A stretch of DNA of 39,543 nucleotides from Gammaproteobacteria bacterium (GTDB lineage: Bacteria; Pseudomonadota; Gammaproteobacteria; SZUA-229): assembly GCA_029882395.1 (NCBI GenBank), contig JAOUKT010000032.1:1-39543 (forward strand). Direction: 5' to 3'. Numbering within the stretch: the stretch's first letter is position 1; every line of letters starts with the position of its first letter. Of the stretch, positions 18,740 through 25,538 are shown piece after piece. The position numbers and the translations under genes are program-made. The notes beneath the pieces were generated by a model. That model had not been told where the DNA came from. It ran no database searches and saw only the letters and a list, made by a program, of their open reading frames with translations.

Positions 18740-19528
18740 ATGAGTCAATCATATAATCAACGCTTTGGCGGTATACGACGCCTTTATGGTGATAAGGCGG
18801 CTGATATTATTCAGGCAATGCATGTCTGTGTGGTTGGTATCGGTGGCGTTGGTTCCTGGTCGGCTGAAGCGCTGGCCCGTTCCGGGGTTAATACAATAAC
18901 ACTGATTGATCATGATGATATTTGTGAGACCAACATCAACCGCCAGTTGCATGCTGTCACAGAAACACTTGCAATGTCGAAGGTCGAGGTCATGGCCGGG
19001 CGAATAAAAGCCATTAATCCCGAGTGCACAGTCTATGCGATTGATGACTTTATCACGACAACAACACTAGAAAAATACCTCAATCAGCCGTTTGATTATG
19101 TGATAGATGCGATCGACAGCATTCGTTTTAAAGCGGCGATGATTTATTACTGCAAACGCAATAAAATCCCGGTTATCACCACCGGCGGTGCCGGTGGCTT
19201 AACCGATCCGACCCGCATCCAGGTGAAAGACTTGAGCAAAACAGTCAATGACCCGCTAGCGGCAAAAGTCAGATCGAGCCTGCGACGAGAATATAACTTT
19301 TCAAAAAATACTAAACGTTCGTTTGGTGTGGAGTGTGTGTTTTCAGCTCAGCAACAGGTCTATCCAAAAGCAGACGGTTCTGTAGGCCAGGAAAAGCCGG
19401 GTGTTAAAGGCGTCAGTCTGGATTGCAGCATGGGTTTTGGCGCGTCAAGTTGTGTGACTTCCGTTTTTGGTTTTGTTGCGGCCTCAAGAGCGATTGAAAA
19501 ATGCCTGAATAAAAAGCTGAAAAAATAA
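18740..19528 (+). CDS. tcdA: tRNA threonylcarbamoyladenosine dehydratase
   Basis: A 262-residue E1-like (ThiF/MoeB superfamily) enzyme. The nucleotide-binding loop is VVGIGGVGSW (GxGxxG at 33-38), followed by DHDDICETNINRQ, which carries the conserved Asp/Arg adenylation residues. TcdA (CsdL/YgdL) uses ATP to cyclise t6A37 to ct6A in tRNAs that read ANN codons. Length matches, and the conserved NDPLAAKVRSSLRREYNF and DCSMGFGASSC segments support TcdA over ThiF or MoeB. No csdA/csdE lies beside it. The gene begins just after a terminator and so has its own promoter in a short gap. Confidence 0.92.
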   Translation: MSQSYNQRFGGIRRLYGDKAADIIQAMHVCVVGIGGVGSWSAEALARSGVNTITLIDHDDICETNINRQLHAVTETLAMSKVEVMAGRIKAINPECTVYAIDDFITTTTLEKYLNQPFDYVIDAIDSIRFKAAMIYYCKRNKIPVITTGGAGGLTDPTRIQVKDLSKTVNDPLAAKVRSSLRREYNFSKNTKRSFGVECVFSAQQQVYPKADGSVGQEKPGVKGVSLDCSMGFGASSCVTSVFGFVAASRAIEKCLNKKLKK

Positions 19529-19548
19529 TATACGTTTTAAGCTCAGTG

Positions 19549-19701
19549 TTATTTAAAAAAGTTAAGAATGAAGTCGCTGTTGTTAAGAGTTGTATATGAG
19601 GCATCTGCAGTAGCCACTCCCGGCTCGCAGATAGAGATAATAAAGATCAAGACCAAAATAAACGCGTAAAACATCGATTTCGTTTTTCCAATTTGTTTCA
19701 T
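19549..19701 (-). CDS. Small secreted or membrane peptide, 50 residues
   Basis: A short frame on the minus strand starts MKQIGKTKSMFYAFILVLIF and ends ...NNSDFILNFFK. It has a textbook signal: basic n-region, ~14-residue hydrophobic core, and a possible cleavage after ATADA that would leave a 16-residue mature peptide. GGGAG lies eight bases before ATG, a better ribosome-binding site than most genes here have. It is divergent from the ECF sigma gene and has a candidate CRP-type site at a suitable distance upstream. I recognise no family. It could be a small membrane protein, a secreted signal or an unprocessed envelope peptide. Confidence 0.55.
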   Translation of the reverse strand: MKQIGKTKSMFYAFILVLIFIISICEPGVATADASYTTLNNSDFILNFFK

Positions 19702-19757
19702 TGTCTTTACTCCCGTTTGCTGATGATTTAATTATTTAATATTTTGTTTTCTCCTGC

Positions 19758-19773
19758 CGTGATCATGGTCACA
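19758..19773. promoter_or_regulatory. Candidate CRP/Vfr-type binding site
   Basis: CGTGATCATGGTCACA matches the CRP consensus TGTGA-N6-TCACA at 9 of 10 defined positions. Its centre is 64 bases before the ATG of the 50-residue peptide on the minus strand. An AT-rich -10-like stretch lies where a class II CRP promoter would need it, with a start near 19724. Confidence 0.45.
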
Positions 19774-19825
19774 AATAAAATAAAGCCGGGTGTTTACTGA
19801 TTAAAAAACAATGGTTGTTGGCAGG

Positions 19826-19845
19826 ACTGTTAACTGGTTAACAGT
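19826..19845. promoter_or_regulatory. Perfect 20-bp palindrome upstream of the ECF sigma gene
   Basis: ACTGTTAACTGGTTAACAGT has 9-bp perfect arms around a TG centre, 78 bases before the sigma-factor start. Its form is that of a dimeric repressor or activator site, not of a terminator (no T run). The cognate regulator is unknown. Confidence 0.5.
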
Positions 19846-19883
19846 AAAGCCGGATAAATATTTGCAGTTGTCATTAAAACAAT

Positions 19884-19908
19884 GGAACAATATGAGCACA
19901 TTGTCCGT
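19884..19908 (+). promoter_or_regulatory. Possible autoregulatory ECF-type promoter
   Basis: GGAAC at 19884-19888 is the typical -35 core of ECF sigma promoters. TCCGT follows at 19904-19908 with 15 bases between, where an RpoE-like -10 would be expected. Transcription would start only a few bases before the ATG at 19923, which fits the weak ribosome-binding site. The match is short, so this is tentative. Confidence 0.35.
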
Positions 19909-19922
19909 GTTAAAGATTATAA

Positions 19923-20492
19923 ATGGCAAAACTATTAAACTTTTTTTCAAATAATCAGAATCCAGGTGAGTTTGAGGTACTGATCAAACCGCATATTGGT
20001 CATCTGTATCGTGTTGCCTATCGTTTGACCCGGCAAGCTGAAGCGGCAGAGGACCTGTTGCAGGATCTGATGCTGCATTTTTATCCTAAATGCCATGAGC
20101 TCAAACAAATAGAAAATTTAAAGCCCTGGTTAACACGCTCTTTATATAACCGTTTTATTGACAATATCAGAAAAAATAAACGCAACCCGGTGACGGATGC
20201 GGAGAATGATTCGGTCTTAGCGGTTGTGATTGATTATGCCGAAGCGCCGGAGCGTGAGACTGAGCAGGAGCTGATGCAGCAGCGTTTAAGCCAGGCTTTG
20301 GAACAGCTTAATGAGGATCAGCGGCGTGTGGTTATGCTGCATGATATGGAAGGTTATACCTTGACTGAACTGGCCGAGGTCATGTCAACGCCTGTGGGAA
20401 CCTTAAAATCACGACTGCATCGAGCGCGTAGCCGTATCAGAGAAGCCTTATCAGTGGAACCTTCTGAGCTGATTATACGTATAAAGGATTAA
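19923..20492 (+). CDS. ECF-type RNA polymerase sigma factor
   Basis: A 189-residue sigma-70 family protein with only region 2 (about 20-88, including YRVAYRLTRQAEAAEDLLQD) and region 4 (about 125-178, with VVMLHDMEGYTLTELAEVM and the helix-turn-helix TPVGTLKSRLHRARSRIRE). This is the ECF architecture. The next gene, 11 bases on, is a zinc-type anti-sigma factor, so this is a sigma/anti-sigma pair that responds to an envelope or redox signal. Which of the many ECF groups it belongs to cannot be decided by eye. The likely regulon includes the two envelope genes downstream and perhaps its own promoter. Confidence 0.9.
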   Translation: MAKLLNFFSNNQNPGEFEVLIKPHIGHLYRVAYRLTRQAEAAEDLLQDLMLHFYPKCHELKQIENLKPWLTRSLYNRFIDNIRKNKRNPVTDAENDSVLAVVIDYAEAPERETEQELMQQRLSQALEQLNEDQRRVVMLHDMEGYTLTELAEVMSTPVGTLKSRLHRARSRIREALSVEPSELIIRIKD

Positions 20493-20503
20493 GAGGAAGA
20501 GTA

Positions 20504-21166
20504 ATGAACTGCAAGATAGTGCTGACACAAATAGATGATTATATCGATGCTGCTCTGGAACCAGTGCAACATCAGCAGGTACAGTCACATCTGGGCATTT
20601 GTGATAGCTGTCACCAGAGCTGGCAGCAGGAGCTGGAATTTCGTCAGCTCTTGAAAGAGCACCCGGTGCCTGCGGCAAAAGCAGGACTCGAAGAGAGAGT
20701 ATTTGCTAAACTGCCGCGTAAGACAAGGGCCAGTAAAAATGCCTTTATGGCAGGCTTCAGTGGCGCGATTGCGGCGGGAATTGTACTTTTTATCGTCGCC
20801 ACGGTGGTTTTCCAGCCTGATGTGCAGCAGCCAGTGGCCAACATCGTTTTAACCTTACATGAAAGTAAAAAGGTGAATATGCTGTTTGATGTGCCTGAAA
20901 GGGTGGCTGAAGCCACCGTCTCGATGCAAGTACCTGAGCACATTGAGATTGCTGGCCGTAAAGGCCTGCACCAGATAGAATGGAAAACGGCTCTGAAGAA
21001 GGGTAAAAATTTACTGAGTTTACCGATTGTGGCAAAAATGATGGCCTCTGGCGAGCTGGTGGCAAAAATCAAATATGGCAAACAGGAAAAGGTTTTTCGT
21101 TTGAAGCTGGATATTCATCAGATTGAACAGGGTTTGGTAGAAACTGTATCAGTTGGCATGGTTTAA
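20504..21166 (+). CDS. Membrane anti-sigma factor with zinc-finger (ZAS-like) domain
   Basis: A 220-residue protein. The N-terminal cytoplasmic domain has the zinc anti-sigma pattern C3...H29-x3-C33-x2-C36 (SHLGICDSC). One transmembrane helix spans about 81-104. The periplasmic part (about 105-220) is rich in beta-type sequence, such as HIEIAGRKGLHQIEWKTALKK (split here: HIEIAGRKG, LHQIEWKTA), and could be the sensor. In known pairs the ZAS domain sequesters the sigma factor until proteolysis or thiol oxidation frees it. It follows the sigma gene and precedes the acidic repeat gene by four bases, so all three are translated from one mRNA. Confidence 0.87.
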   Translation: MNCKIVLTQIDDYIDAALEPVQHQQVQSHLGICDSCHQSWQQELEFRQLLKEHPVPAAKAGLEERVFAKLPRKTRASKNAFMAGFSGAIAAGIVLFIVATVVFQPDVQQPVANIVLTLHESKKVNMLFDVPERVAEATVSMQVPEHIEIAGRKGLHQIEWKTALKKGKNLLSLPIVAKMMASGELVAKIKYGKQEKVFRLKLDIHQIEQGLVETVSVGMV

Positions 21167-21170
21167 ATAA

Positions 21171-21809
21171 ATGAGAGTTATTCTGATACAGGCGTGGCAA
21201 AAGCTGGCAGTGATATTATCATTAATGCCGGTTTATATAACGCCGCTGCAGGCCGCAGATATCGTGCTTGATGATATCACTATGCAGGTGCTGGAAAACG
21301 ATGATGGCAGTCAGTCTATTAATGAGCTGAGTTTGCCCGCTGAGTTGCAGGTTTTGATAGAAAACATCGAACCATCAGCATCATCTGAACAGGAGCAACA
21401 AGACGACGGCAAAACAGAAGCGGTTAAAGAGGACGACTCAAAAGATGAATCAACAGAGAGTCATTCGCAGTCTTCAACTGAAGCTGAGGAGCGGCAGGAA
21501 AGCCATGAGTCTGTAGAAAGCCCGGAAGAGTCCAGTGGGCAGTCGCCGGAAGAGCCAGAGGAAGCTCGGTCACCGGAGGAGCCAGAGGAAGCGCAGTCAC
21601 CGGAGGAGCCAGAGGAGCCTCAGTCACCGGAGGAGCCAGAGGAGGCGCAGTCGCCGGAAGAGCCAGAGGAACCTCAGTCACCGGAGGAGCCAGAGGAGCC
21701 GCTGTCACCAGAAGAGCCAGAGGAACCTCAGTCGCCGGAAGAGCCACAATTACCAGATGATTCACCGGAAGATGAGGCTGGCCATAAAAACAGTTCCACA
21801 AGGCTTTAA
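21171..21809 (+). CDS. Exported acidic protein with SPEEPEEPQ repeats
   Basis: A 212-residue protein that I cannot assign to a family. A signal peptide (cleavage likely after PLQA, residue 28) is followed by ADIVLDDITMQVLENDDGSQ and a short ordered segment to about residue 65. Then comes a highly acidic Ser/Glu/Gln-rich stretch and, at about 125-193, nine-residue repeats of the type SPEEPEEPQ. The tail is PDDSPEDEAGHKNSSTRL. There is no lipobox Cys. The low-complexity half would be extended and strongly negative, suited to a spacer, an ion-binding surface layer or an envelope linker. It sits in the sigma/anti-sigma operon and is a likely target of the ECF factor. Confidence 0.75.
   Translation: MRVILIQAWQKLAVILSLMPVYITPLQAADIVLDDITMQVLENDDGSQSINELSLPAELQVLIENIEPSASSEQEQQDDGKTEAVKEDDSKDESTESHSQSSTEAEERQESHESVESPEESSGQSPEEPEEARSPEEPEEAQSPEEPEEPQSPEEPEEAQSPEEPEEPQSPEEPEEPLSPEEPEEPQSPEEPQLPDDSPEDEAGHKNSSTRL
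21543..21749 (+). repeat. 27-bp in-frame tandem repeat, seven full copies and a partial one
   Basis: Units begin at 21543, 21570, 21597, 21624, 21651, 21678 and 21705, with a truncated copy from 21732. The core is TCACCGGAGGAGCCAGAG plus nine more variable bases. Codon-level variation (GGA/GGG-type third-base changes, GAA/GAG, CCT/GCG) shows that the copies are old enough to diverge. Because the unit is nine codons, gain or loss of copies lengthens or shortens the protein without shifting frame. The repeat also opens false frames on the opposite strand and in another forward frame. Confidence 0.93.
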
Positions 21810-21907
21810 ATTTTTTGACCTGAGAAATTACCCGCATAGATAACCAGATAATTCTTTTGCCATAATGGAGCTTATGCTAGTCTAACAGGCAATAAATCAG
21901 AAGGTCT

Positions 21908-23242
21908 TTGCGGTTTGTGCTTATTCTAAAAAAAATATTTTTTTTCGTTGTTCTGGGCATACTGTTTAGCATATCACTTTCTGTTCTAGCCAAAGAAACA
22001 TCATCGCCTGTTGCCAGTCTTGAAGATAAAAATCTGGCTTTACAGCAGTCACTTAAACACTACTTAAATCGCTATGCAGAAAACAAGAACGATCCAAGGC
22101 TTATATACAACCTGGGTGTTATTTATTACAAATTAGAAGAGTACGCATTAGCTAACGATTTTTTTAGTAAATTATTATCAGTTGATGCTTATCATTTATT
22201 AGCCAAGTACAATCTTGGTCTGGTTGCCAATAAAGCCGGTGATCAAAAAAATGCTATTTATTGGTTTGAAAATATCAATGCCCATGCTCATCCCTTACAG
22301 TCTTCAGATAACACAGCAGACAAAATAAAGCAGCTGGCTAATGTTCAGTTAGAGAAGTTAAGCCTGAAAACGGCAGGCAATAATCAAAGCCAAAAAAAAT
22401 CAAACAGTTTTAAAAGTTATTTTTTTGCTTTTTATGGTTATGACGACAGTGTTGTAGACCCTCAGGGCATTGCATCCAATGGTGATGAGTTTTCAAAGTT
22501 TTATGCTTTGTTGACGCTTAAGCTGGAAAGCCTGATGCCTGGGTTAGAAAGTCGCTTACACTATTATTTAAAAGACTATCGCTACATCCATGACTATGAT
22601 TTCAGTCAGACGGGTGTCGACTTTTCAAAGTATTTTAAAATCGAAAAGTGGCAGTATTTTGCTCGGCTGGCTTTCGAGGCCAGTACTTACGGTGCTTTGC
22701 ATTACCAGTCGGTATCTCGTCTGGACCTGCAGTCACGGTTCACATATTTATCGCATCGCTATTCGGCCCGATATCGTCATGATCAGCTGATCGCAGAGCA
22801 TGTCTCTTTCGAGCCTTATGAGGGGAATCGCCAGCGACTGGATCTTGGATATGAGCTGTCTGTTAAGCCTGATCAATTCAAGCTGACATTAGGTTTTGAG
22901 CAGAATGACCGGCTTAACTTTACGGACCCAAATAGCGCTAATATCAGCAATTATTCACCGCAGCGCCAGACAATACAGCTGACCTGGACGCACCGCTTTA
23001 ATCAGCGCTGGGAAAGCCGTTTAAAGTATTTATACCGTGATTCACACTATGATAATTTGAACACGACAGCTGGCACGGTTCGGGACGATAAGCTGGAGAG
23101 CAGTAGTTTTAGATTAAAATACCGTATACAACAAAACTGCTGGTTAGTGAGCGATTATGCCTATTTGAATAATCAGACGAATATAGCCATCTACCGCTAT
23201 AGCAGAAACATACTGAGTCTTGGTATTAGTGCTTCTTTTTAA
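21908..23242 (+). CDS. TPR-containing outer-membrane beta-barrel protein
   Basis: A 444-residue protein of unknown function. A signal peptide (...FSISLSVLA before KETSS) is followed by at least two TPR-like units (about 55-125, with YNLGVIYYKLEEYALANDFFSK split as YNLGVIYYKL/EEYALANDFF). From about 165 to the end the sequence alternates polar and hydrophobic residues, rich in Tyr, Trp and Arg, and ends in Phe (GISASF), as outer-membrane barrels do. An in-frame stop at 21893 means no ATG is available: the start is TTG (21908) or GTG (21917), with AGAAGG at 21899. A periplasmic TPR joined to a barrel recalls Slam-type and exopolysaccharide export proteins, but that is only an analogy of architecture. 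Confidence 0.75.
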   Translation: MRFVLILKKIFFFVVLGILFSISLSVLAKETSSPVASLEDKNLALQQSLKHYLNRYAENKNDPRLIYNLGVIYYKLEEYALANDFFSKLLSVDAYHLLAKYNLGLVANKAGDQKNAIYWFENINAHAHPLQSSDNTADKIKQLANVQLEKLSLKTAGNNQSQKKSNSFKSYFFAFYGYDDSVVDPQGIASNGDEFSKFYALLTLKLESLMPGLESRLHYYLKDYRYIHDYDFSQTGVDFSKYFKIEKWQYFARLAFEASTYGALHYQSVSRLDLQSRFTYLSHRYSARYRHDQLIAEHVSFEPYEGNRQRLDLGYELSVKPDQFKLTLGFEQNDRLNFTDPNSANISNYSPQRQTIQLTWTHRFNQRWESRLKYLYRDSHYDNLNTTAGTVRDDKLESSSFRLKYRIQQNCWLVSDYAYLNNQTNIAIYRYSRNILSLGISASF

Positions 23243-23314
23243 CGTCTAGATAGCTTTTGGGCAGCAAACTTTGATACATTACGGGCTCGAAAATTCACAT
23301 TATATTGATAAGTT

Positions 23315-23974
23315 ATGCGCGAAGTAGTTGTTCTGATACACGGCTTATGGAAAACAGGGAATGATACCTGGCGTTTGCGGCAACGCCTGGTAAAAGCCGG
23401 CTATGAATGCAAAAAATTCAGGTATCAAAGTCTCAGACACAGCCCTGAGGAGAATGCGCGGCGCTTGCATCAGTTTGTCTCCGAGATTGATGCACCGGTG
23501 GTGCATTTTGTTTGCCATAGTTTAGGCGGCATTGTGTTGCTTAAATACTTCGACTTGCACCCGAGCCTGAAACGCGGCCGGATTGTCATGCTCGGCTCAC
23601 CAGTGAATGGCAGCCAGGTCGCTAAACGACTATCAAAACACTGGTTTTCACGCTGGCTGATCGGCAGAAACGCCAATGAAGGTCTGCTGGGTGCCAGCCC
23701 GGTCTGGAATAGCTGGCGGGATATAGGCATTATTGCCGGCACCATGCCAATCGGTATGGGCTTGTTATCGGGCAGGCTGCCATTACCTCACGATGGCACC
23801 GTTACAGTGAGCGAGACCGTATTGCACGGAGCCACTGATTTCATTACCTTGCCGGTCTCCCACACCGGCTTGTTATACTCATCCAAAGTGGCTCAGCAGA
23901 CGATTACCTTCCTCAGGGCGGGTAAATTCGGTGATGAAGTCGGTAATATGCTGCTTGAGTCAGAGCCTACCTGA
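23315..23974 (+). CDS. Alpha/beta hydrolase, lipase-like
   Basis: A 219-residue alpha/beta hydrolase. The oxyanion-hole strand VVLIHGLWKTGNDTW is at the N-terminus, the nucleophile elbow is CHSLGG with S69, a likely acid lies in HDGTVTV (about 160) and the His in VSHTGLLYS (about 186). The pattern resembles short PGAP1-like or LipA-like esterases found in gammaproteobacteria. No signal peptide is visible, so it is likely cytoplasmic. It stands alone between the ECF cluster and the yebC-like gene; the substrate is unknown. Confidence 0.85.
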   Translation: MREVVVLIHGLWKTGNDTWRLRQRLVKAGYECKKFRYQSLRHSPEENARRLHQFVSEIDAPVVHFVCHSLGGIVLLKYFDLHPSLKRGRIVMLGSPVNGSQVAKRLSKHWFSRWLIGRNANEGLLGASPVWNSWRDIGIIAGTMPIGMGLLSGRLPLPHDGTVTVSETVLHGATDFITLPVSHTGLLYSSKVAQQTITFLRAGKFGDEVGNMLLESEPT

Positions 23975-24019
23975 TCGCGAAATAAAGCAGATCTCGAATT
24001 AATCGATATTCTTTGCATA

Positions 24020-24033
24020 TTGACCTTAATCAA
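24020..24033. promoter_or_regulatory. Candidate Fnr/Anr-type binding site
   Basis: TTGACCTTAATCAA matches the consensus TTGAT-N4-ATCAA at 9 of 10 defined positions. It lies 52 bases before the ATG of the truncated yebC gene, with AT-rich TAAAAT hexamers downstream at 24049 and 24064. Neither hexamer gives the exact -41.5 geometry, so this is a candidate only. Confidence 0.35.
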
Positions 24034-24085
24034 GTCGGCTGGCAGTGCTAAAATCAGCTGAACTAAAATACACTGAGATTGACAG

Positions 24086-24424
24086 ATGGCGGGTCATAGT
24101 AAATGGGAAAAGAACCAATATCGCAAGCCCGCAGAGCATTTAAAACGAGACACAATCGTTACCAAATTGATCCGTGATACCGCTCTGGCGACAGATGCGG
24201 GCGGCAGCGCTGATATGGCAGCCAATGCATCACTGCAACGCGTCGTCAATAACATCCTGAAGGCCACTATGCGCAAAAAGGCGATTGAACGTGCCATTAA
24301 ACCTGCTAGCGGTGACGGCCACGATGTTGATGATGACGCTTATGCTGCCGCTGCTGAGCAGGTGCTTATCAATGAGGACCATAGTCTGGCTGTGATGGCT
24401 CAGCAAAATGGGGCCGGCGCTTGA
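24086..24424 (+). CDS. Truncated, diverged YebC-like protein
   Basis: A 112-residue frame that opens with the hallmark MAGHSKW and keeps the spacing of YebC domain 1 (RK, KR, TKLIRD, GG, DMAAN, IERAI), then drifts away after about residue 75 and stops. Full YebC is about 240 residues with three domains, so the two C-terminal domains are missing, and several invariant positions have changed (for example IFTKLIRE is here IVTKLIRD, and KRGKI is KRDTI). There is no frameshift or stop within domain 1. Its stop overlaps the ruvC start by four bases (TTGA), as normal for yebC-ruvC. It may be a decaying gene kept for coupling to ruvC, or a reduced paralogue with the main copy elsewhere. Confidence 0.75.
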   Translation: MAGHSKWEKNQYRKPAEHLKRDTIVTKLIRDTALATDAGGSADMAANASLQRVVNNILKATMRKKAIERAIKPASGDGHDVDDDAYAAAAEQVLINEDHSLAVMAQQNGAGA

Positions 24425-24936
24425 TTCGCATTATTGGTATTGACCCCGGCTCACGCTGCACAGGCTTTGGCATCATTGAAAGCGATGGCATCAAAAGCCG
24501 TTATATCCATAGCGGTTTTATTAAAGTGCAAGGCGATGAGCTGGCCGAAAAATTAGGTTATATCTTTGCAGAATTAAGCCTAGTGATTAAAGAATGGCAG
24601 CCAGAAGTGATGGCAGTAGAGCAAGTATTTGTGGGCAAAAATGTAGACTCGGCTTTAAAGCTGGGTCAGGCAAGAGGTGCGGCGATTTGCGCCGGTGTAA
24701 ATGCCGGTTTGTCAGTGGGTGAATATTCGCCGCGAACGATTAAAAAAGCCGTAGTTGGACGAGGTGCTGCCGATAAAACGCAGATGCAGGAAATGATGAG
24801 AATAATACTAAAGCTGACTCAAAAACTGCAGTCAGATGAGGCAGATGCGTTAGCTGTGGCGTTATGCCATGCACACAGCAATACCCGTCTGGGACAAATT
24901 CATAAACAAATAAAAAACACAGGAGCAGGCTGGTGA
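24421..24936 (+). CDS. ruvC: Holliday junction endonuclease RuvC
   Basis: A 171-residue resolvase with a TTG start that overlaps the preceding stop. The four acidic catalytic residues are D8 (IIGIDPGSRCTG), E67 (MAVEQVF), D139 and D142 (SDEADALAVALCH). RuvC cuts Holliday junctions symmetrically after RuvAB migration. It forms an operon with ruvA (GTGA overlap) and ruvB. Length and motifs are normal. Confidence 0.95.
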   Translation: MIRIIGIDPGSRCTGFGIIESDGIKSRYIHSGFIKVQGDELAEKLGYIFAELSLVIKEWQPEVMAVEQVFVGKNVDSALKLGQARGAAICAGVNAGLSVGEYSPRTIKKAVVGRGAADKTQMQEMMRIILKLTQKLQSDEADALAVALCHAHSNTRLGQIHKQIKNTGAGW

Positions 24937-25538
24937 TCGGTCGATTGAGCGGACAAATAATACAAAAACAACCTCCTGAGTTATTAATTGATGTCAACGG
25001 CGTCGGTTATGAGGTCTCAGCGCCGATGTCGACCTTTTATGCCCTGCCTGAGCTGGGTGAAAACGTGGTGCTGCATACGCATATGGTGGTGAGAGAAGAT
25101 GCCCAGTTATTGTATGGTTTTTCCAGTGAATCTGAGCGCGCGTTATTTCGCATCCTGATCAAAATTAACGGAGTCGGCCCCAAACTGGGCATCACGATTT
25201 TATCGGGTATCGCCACGGATGATTTTATTCGTTGTATTCATGACAATGACGCGGCAGCGCTGGTACGACTGCCCGGCATTGGCAAAAAAACAGCGGAACG
25301 ACTAATTGTCGAATTAAAAGACAAAATCTCTAATGAAAGTGGCCCGGATAGCGCGGCTGGTGCAGGCACAGATGCAGGCAGTACTCATATCAGCAGCCCG
25401 GTCAGTGATGCAGTCAGTGCACTGATATCGCTGGGTTATAAAGCCAATGATGCGTCCCGTATGGTGCGCAGCATCGAAATAGATGGTTTAAATACCGAAG
25501 ATATTATTCGTCAGTCTTTACAGGGCCTGGCCAGGTAA
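24933..25538 (+). CDS. ruvA: Holliday junction DNA helicase subunit RuvA
   Basis: A 201-residue protein starting at a GTG that overlaps the ruvC stop. The N-terminal OB fold (MIGRLSGQIIQKQPPELLIDV split as MIGRLSGQII/QKQPPELLIDV) is followed by two helix-hairpin-helix motifs, including INGVGPKLGITIL and LPGIGKKTAERLIVELKD. A flexible acidic/Gly linker (about 133-152) leads to the C-terminal domain that contacts RuvB. RuvA binds four-way junctions as a tetramer. The ruvB gene starts directly after its stop. Confidence 0.95.
   Translation: MIGRLSGQIIQKQPPELLIDVNGVGYEVSAPMSTFYALPELGENVVLHTHMVVREDAQLLYGFSSESERALFRILIKINGVGPKLGITILSGIATDDFIRCIHDNDAAALVRLPGIGKKTAERLIVELKDKISNESGPDSAAGAGTDAGSTHISSPVSDAVSALISLGYKANDASRMVRSIEIDGLNTEDIIRQSLQGLAR

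Larger units (their letters stand above)
19529..19922. other. Divergent intergenic region with a small gene and regulatory sites
   Basis: This 394-base gap between tcdA and the sigma gene holds the 50-residue peptide gene (19549-19701), the CRP-like site, the 20-bp palindrome and the possible ECF promoter, each listed separately. It is AT-rich. I see no RNA gene or insertion element in it. Confidence 0.6.

Noticed and set aside
21424..21837. A minus-strand 137-residue frame full of LAPPVTE-type repeats, and a forward frame full of RRSQR
   Set aside because: Both are shadows of the 27-bp repeat, whose unit length is divisible by three and so keeps several frames open. They have no signal, domain or ribosome-binding site, and the SPEEPEEPQ frame has a signal peptide and operon context.
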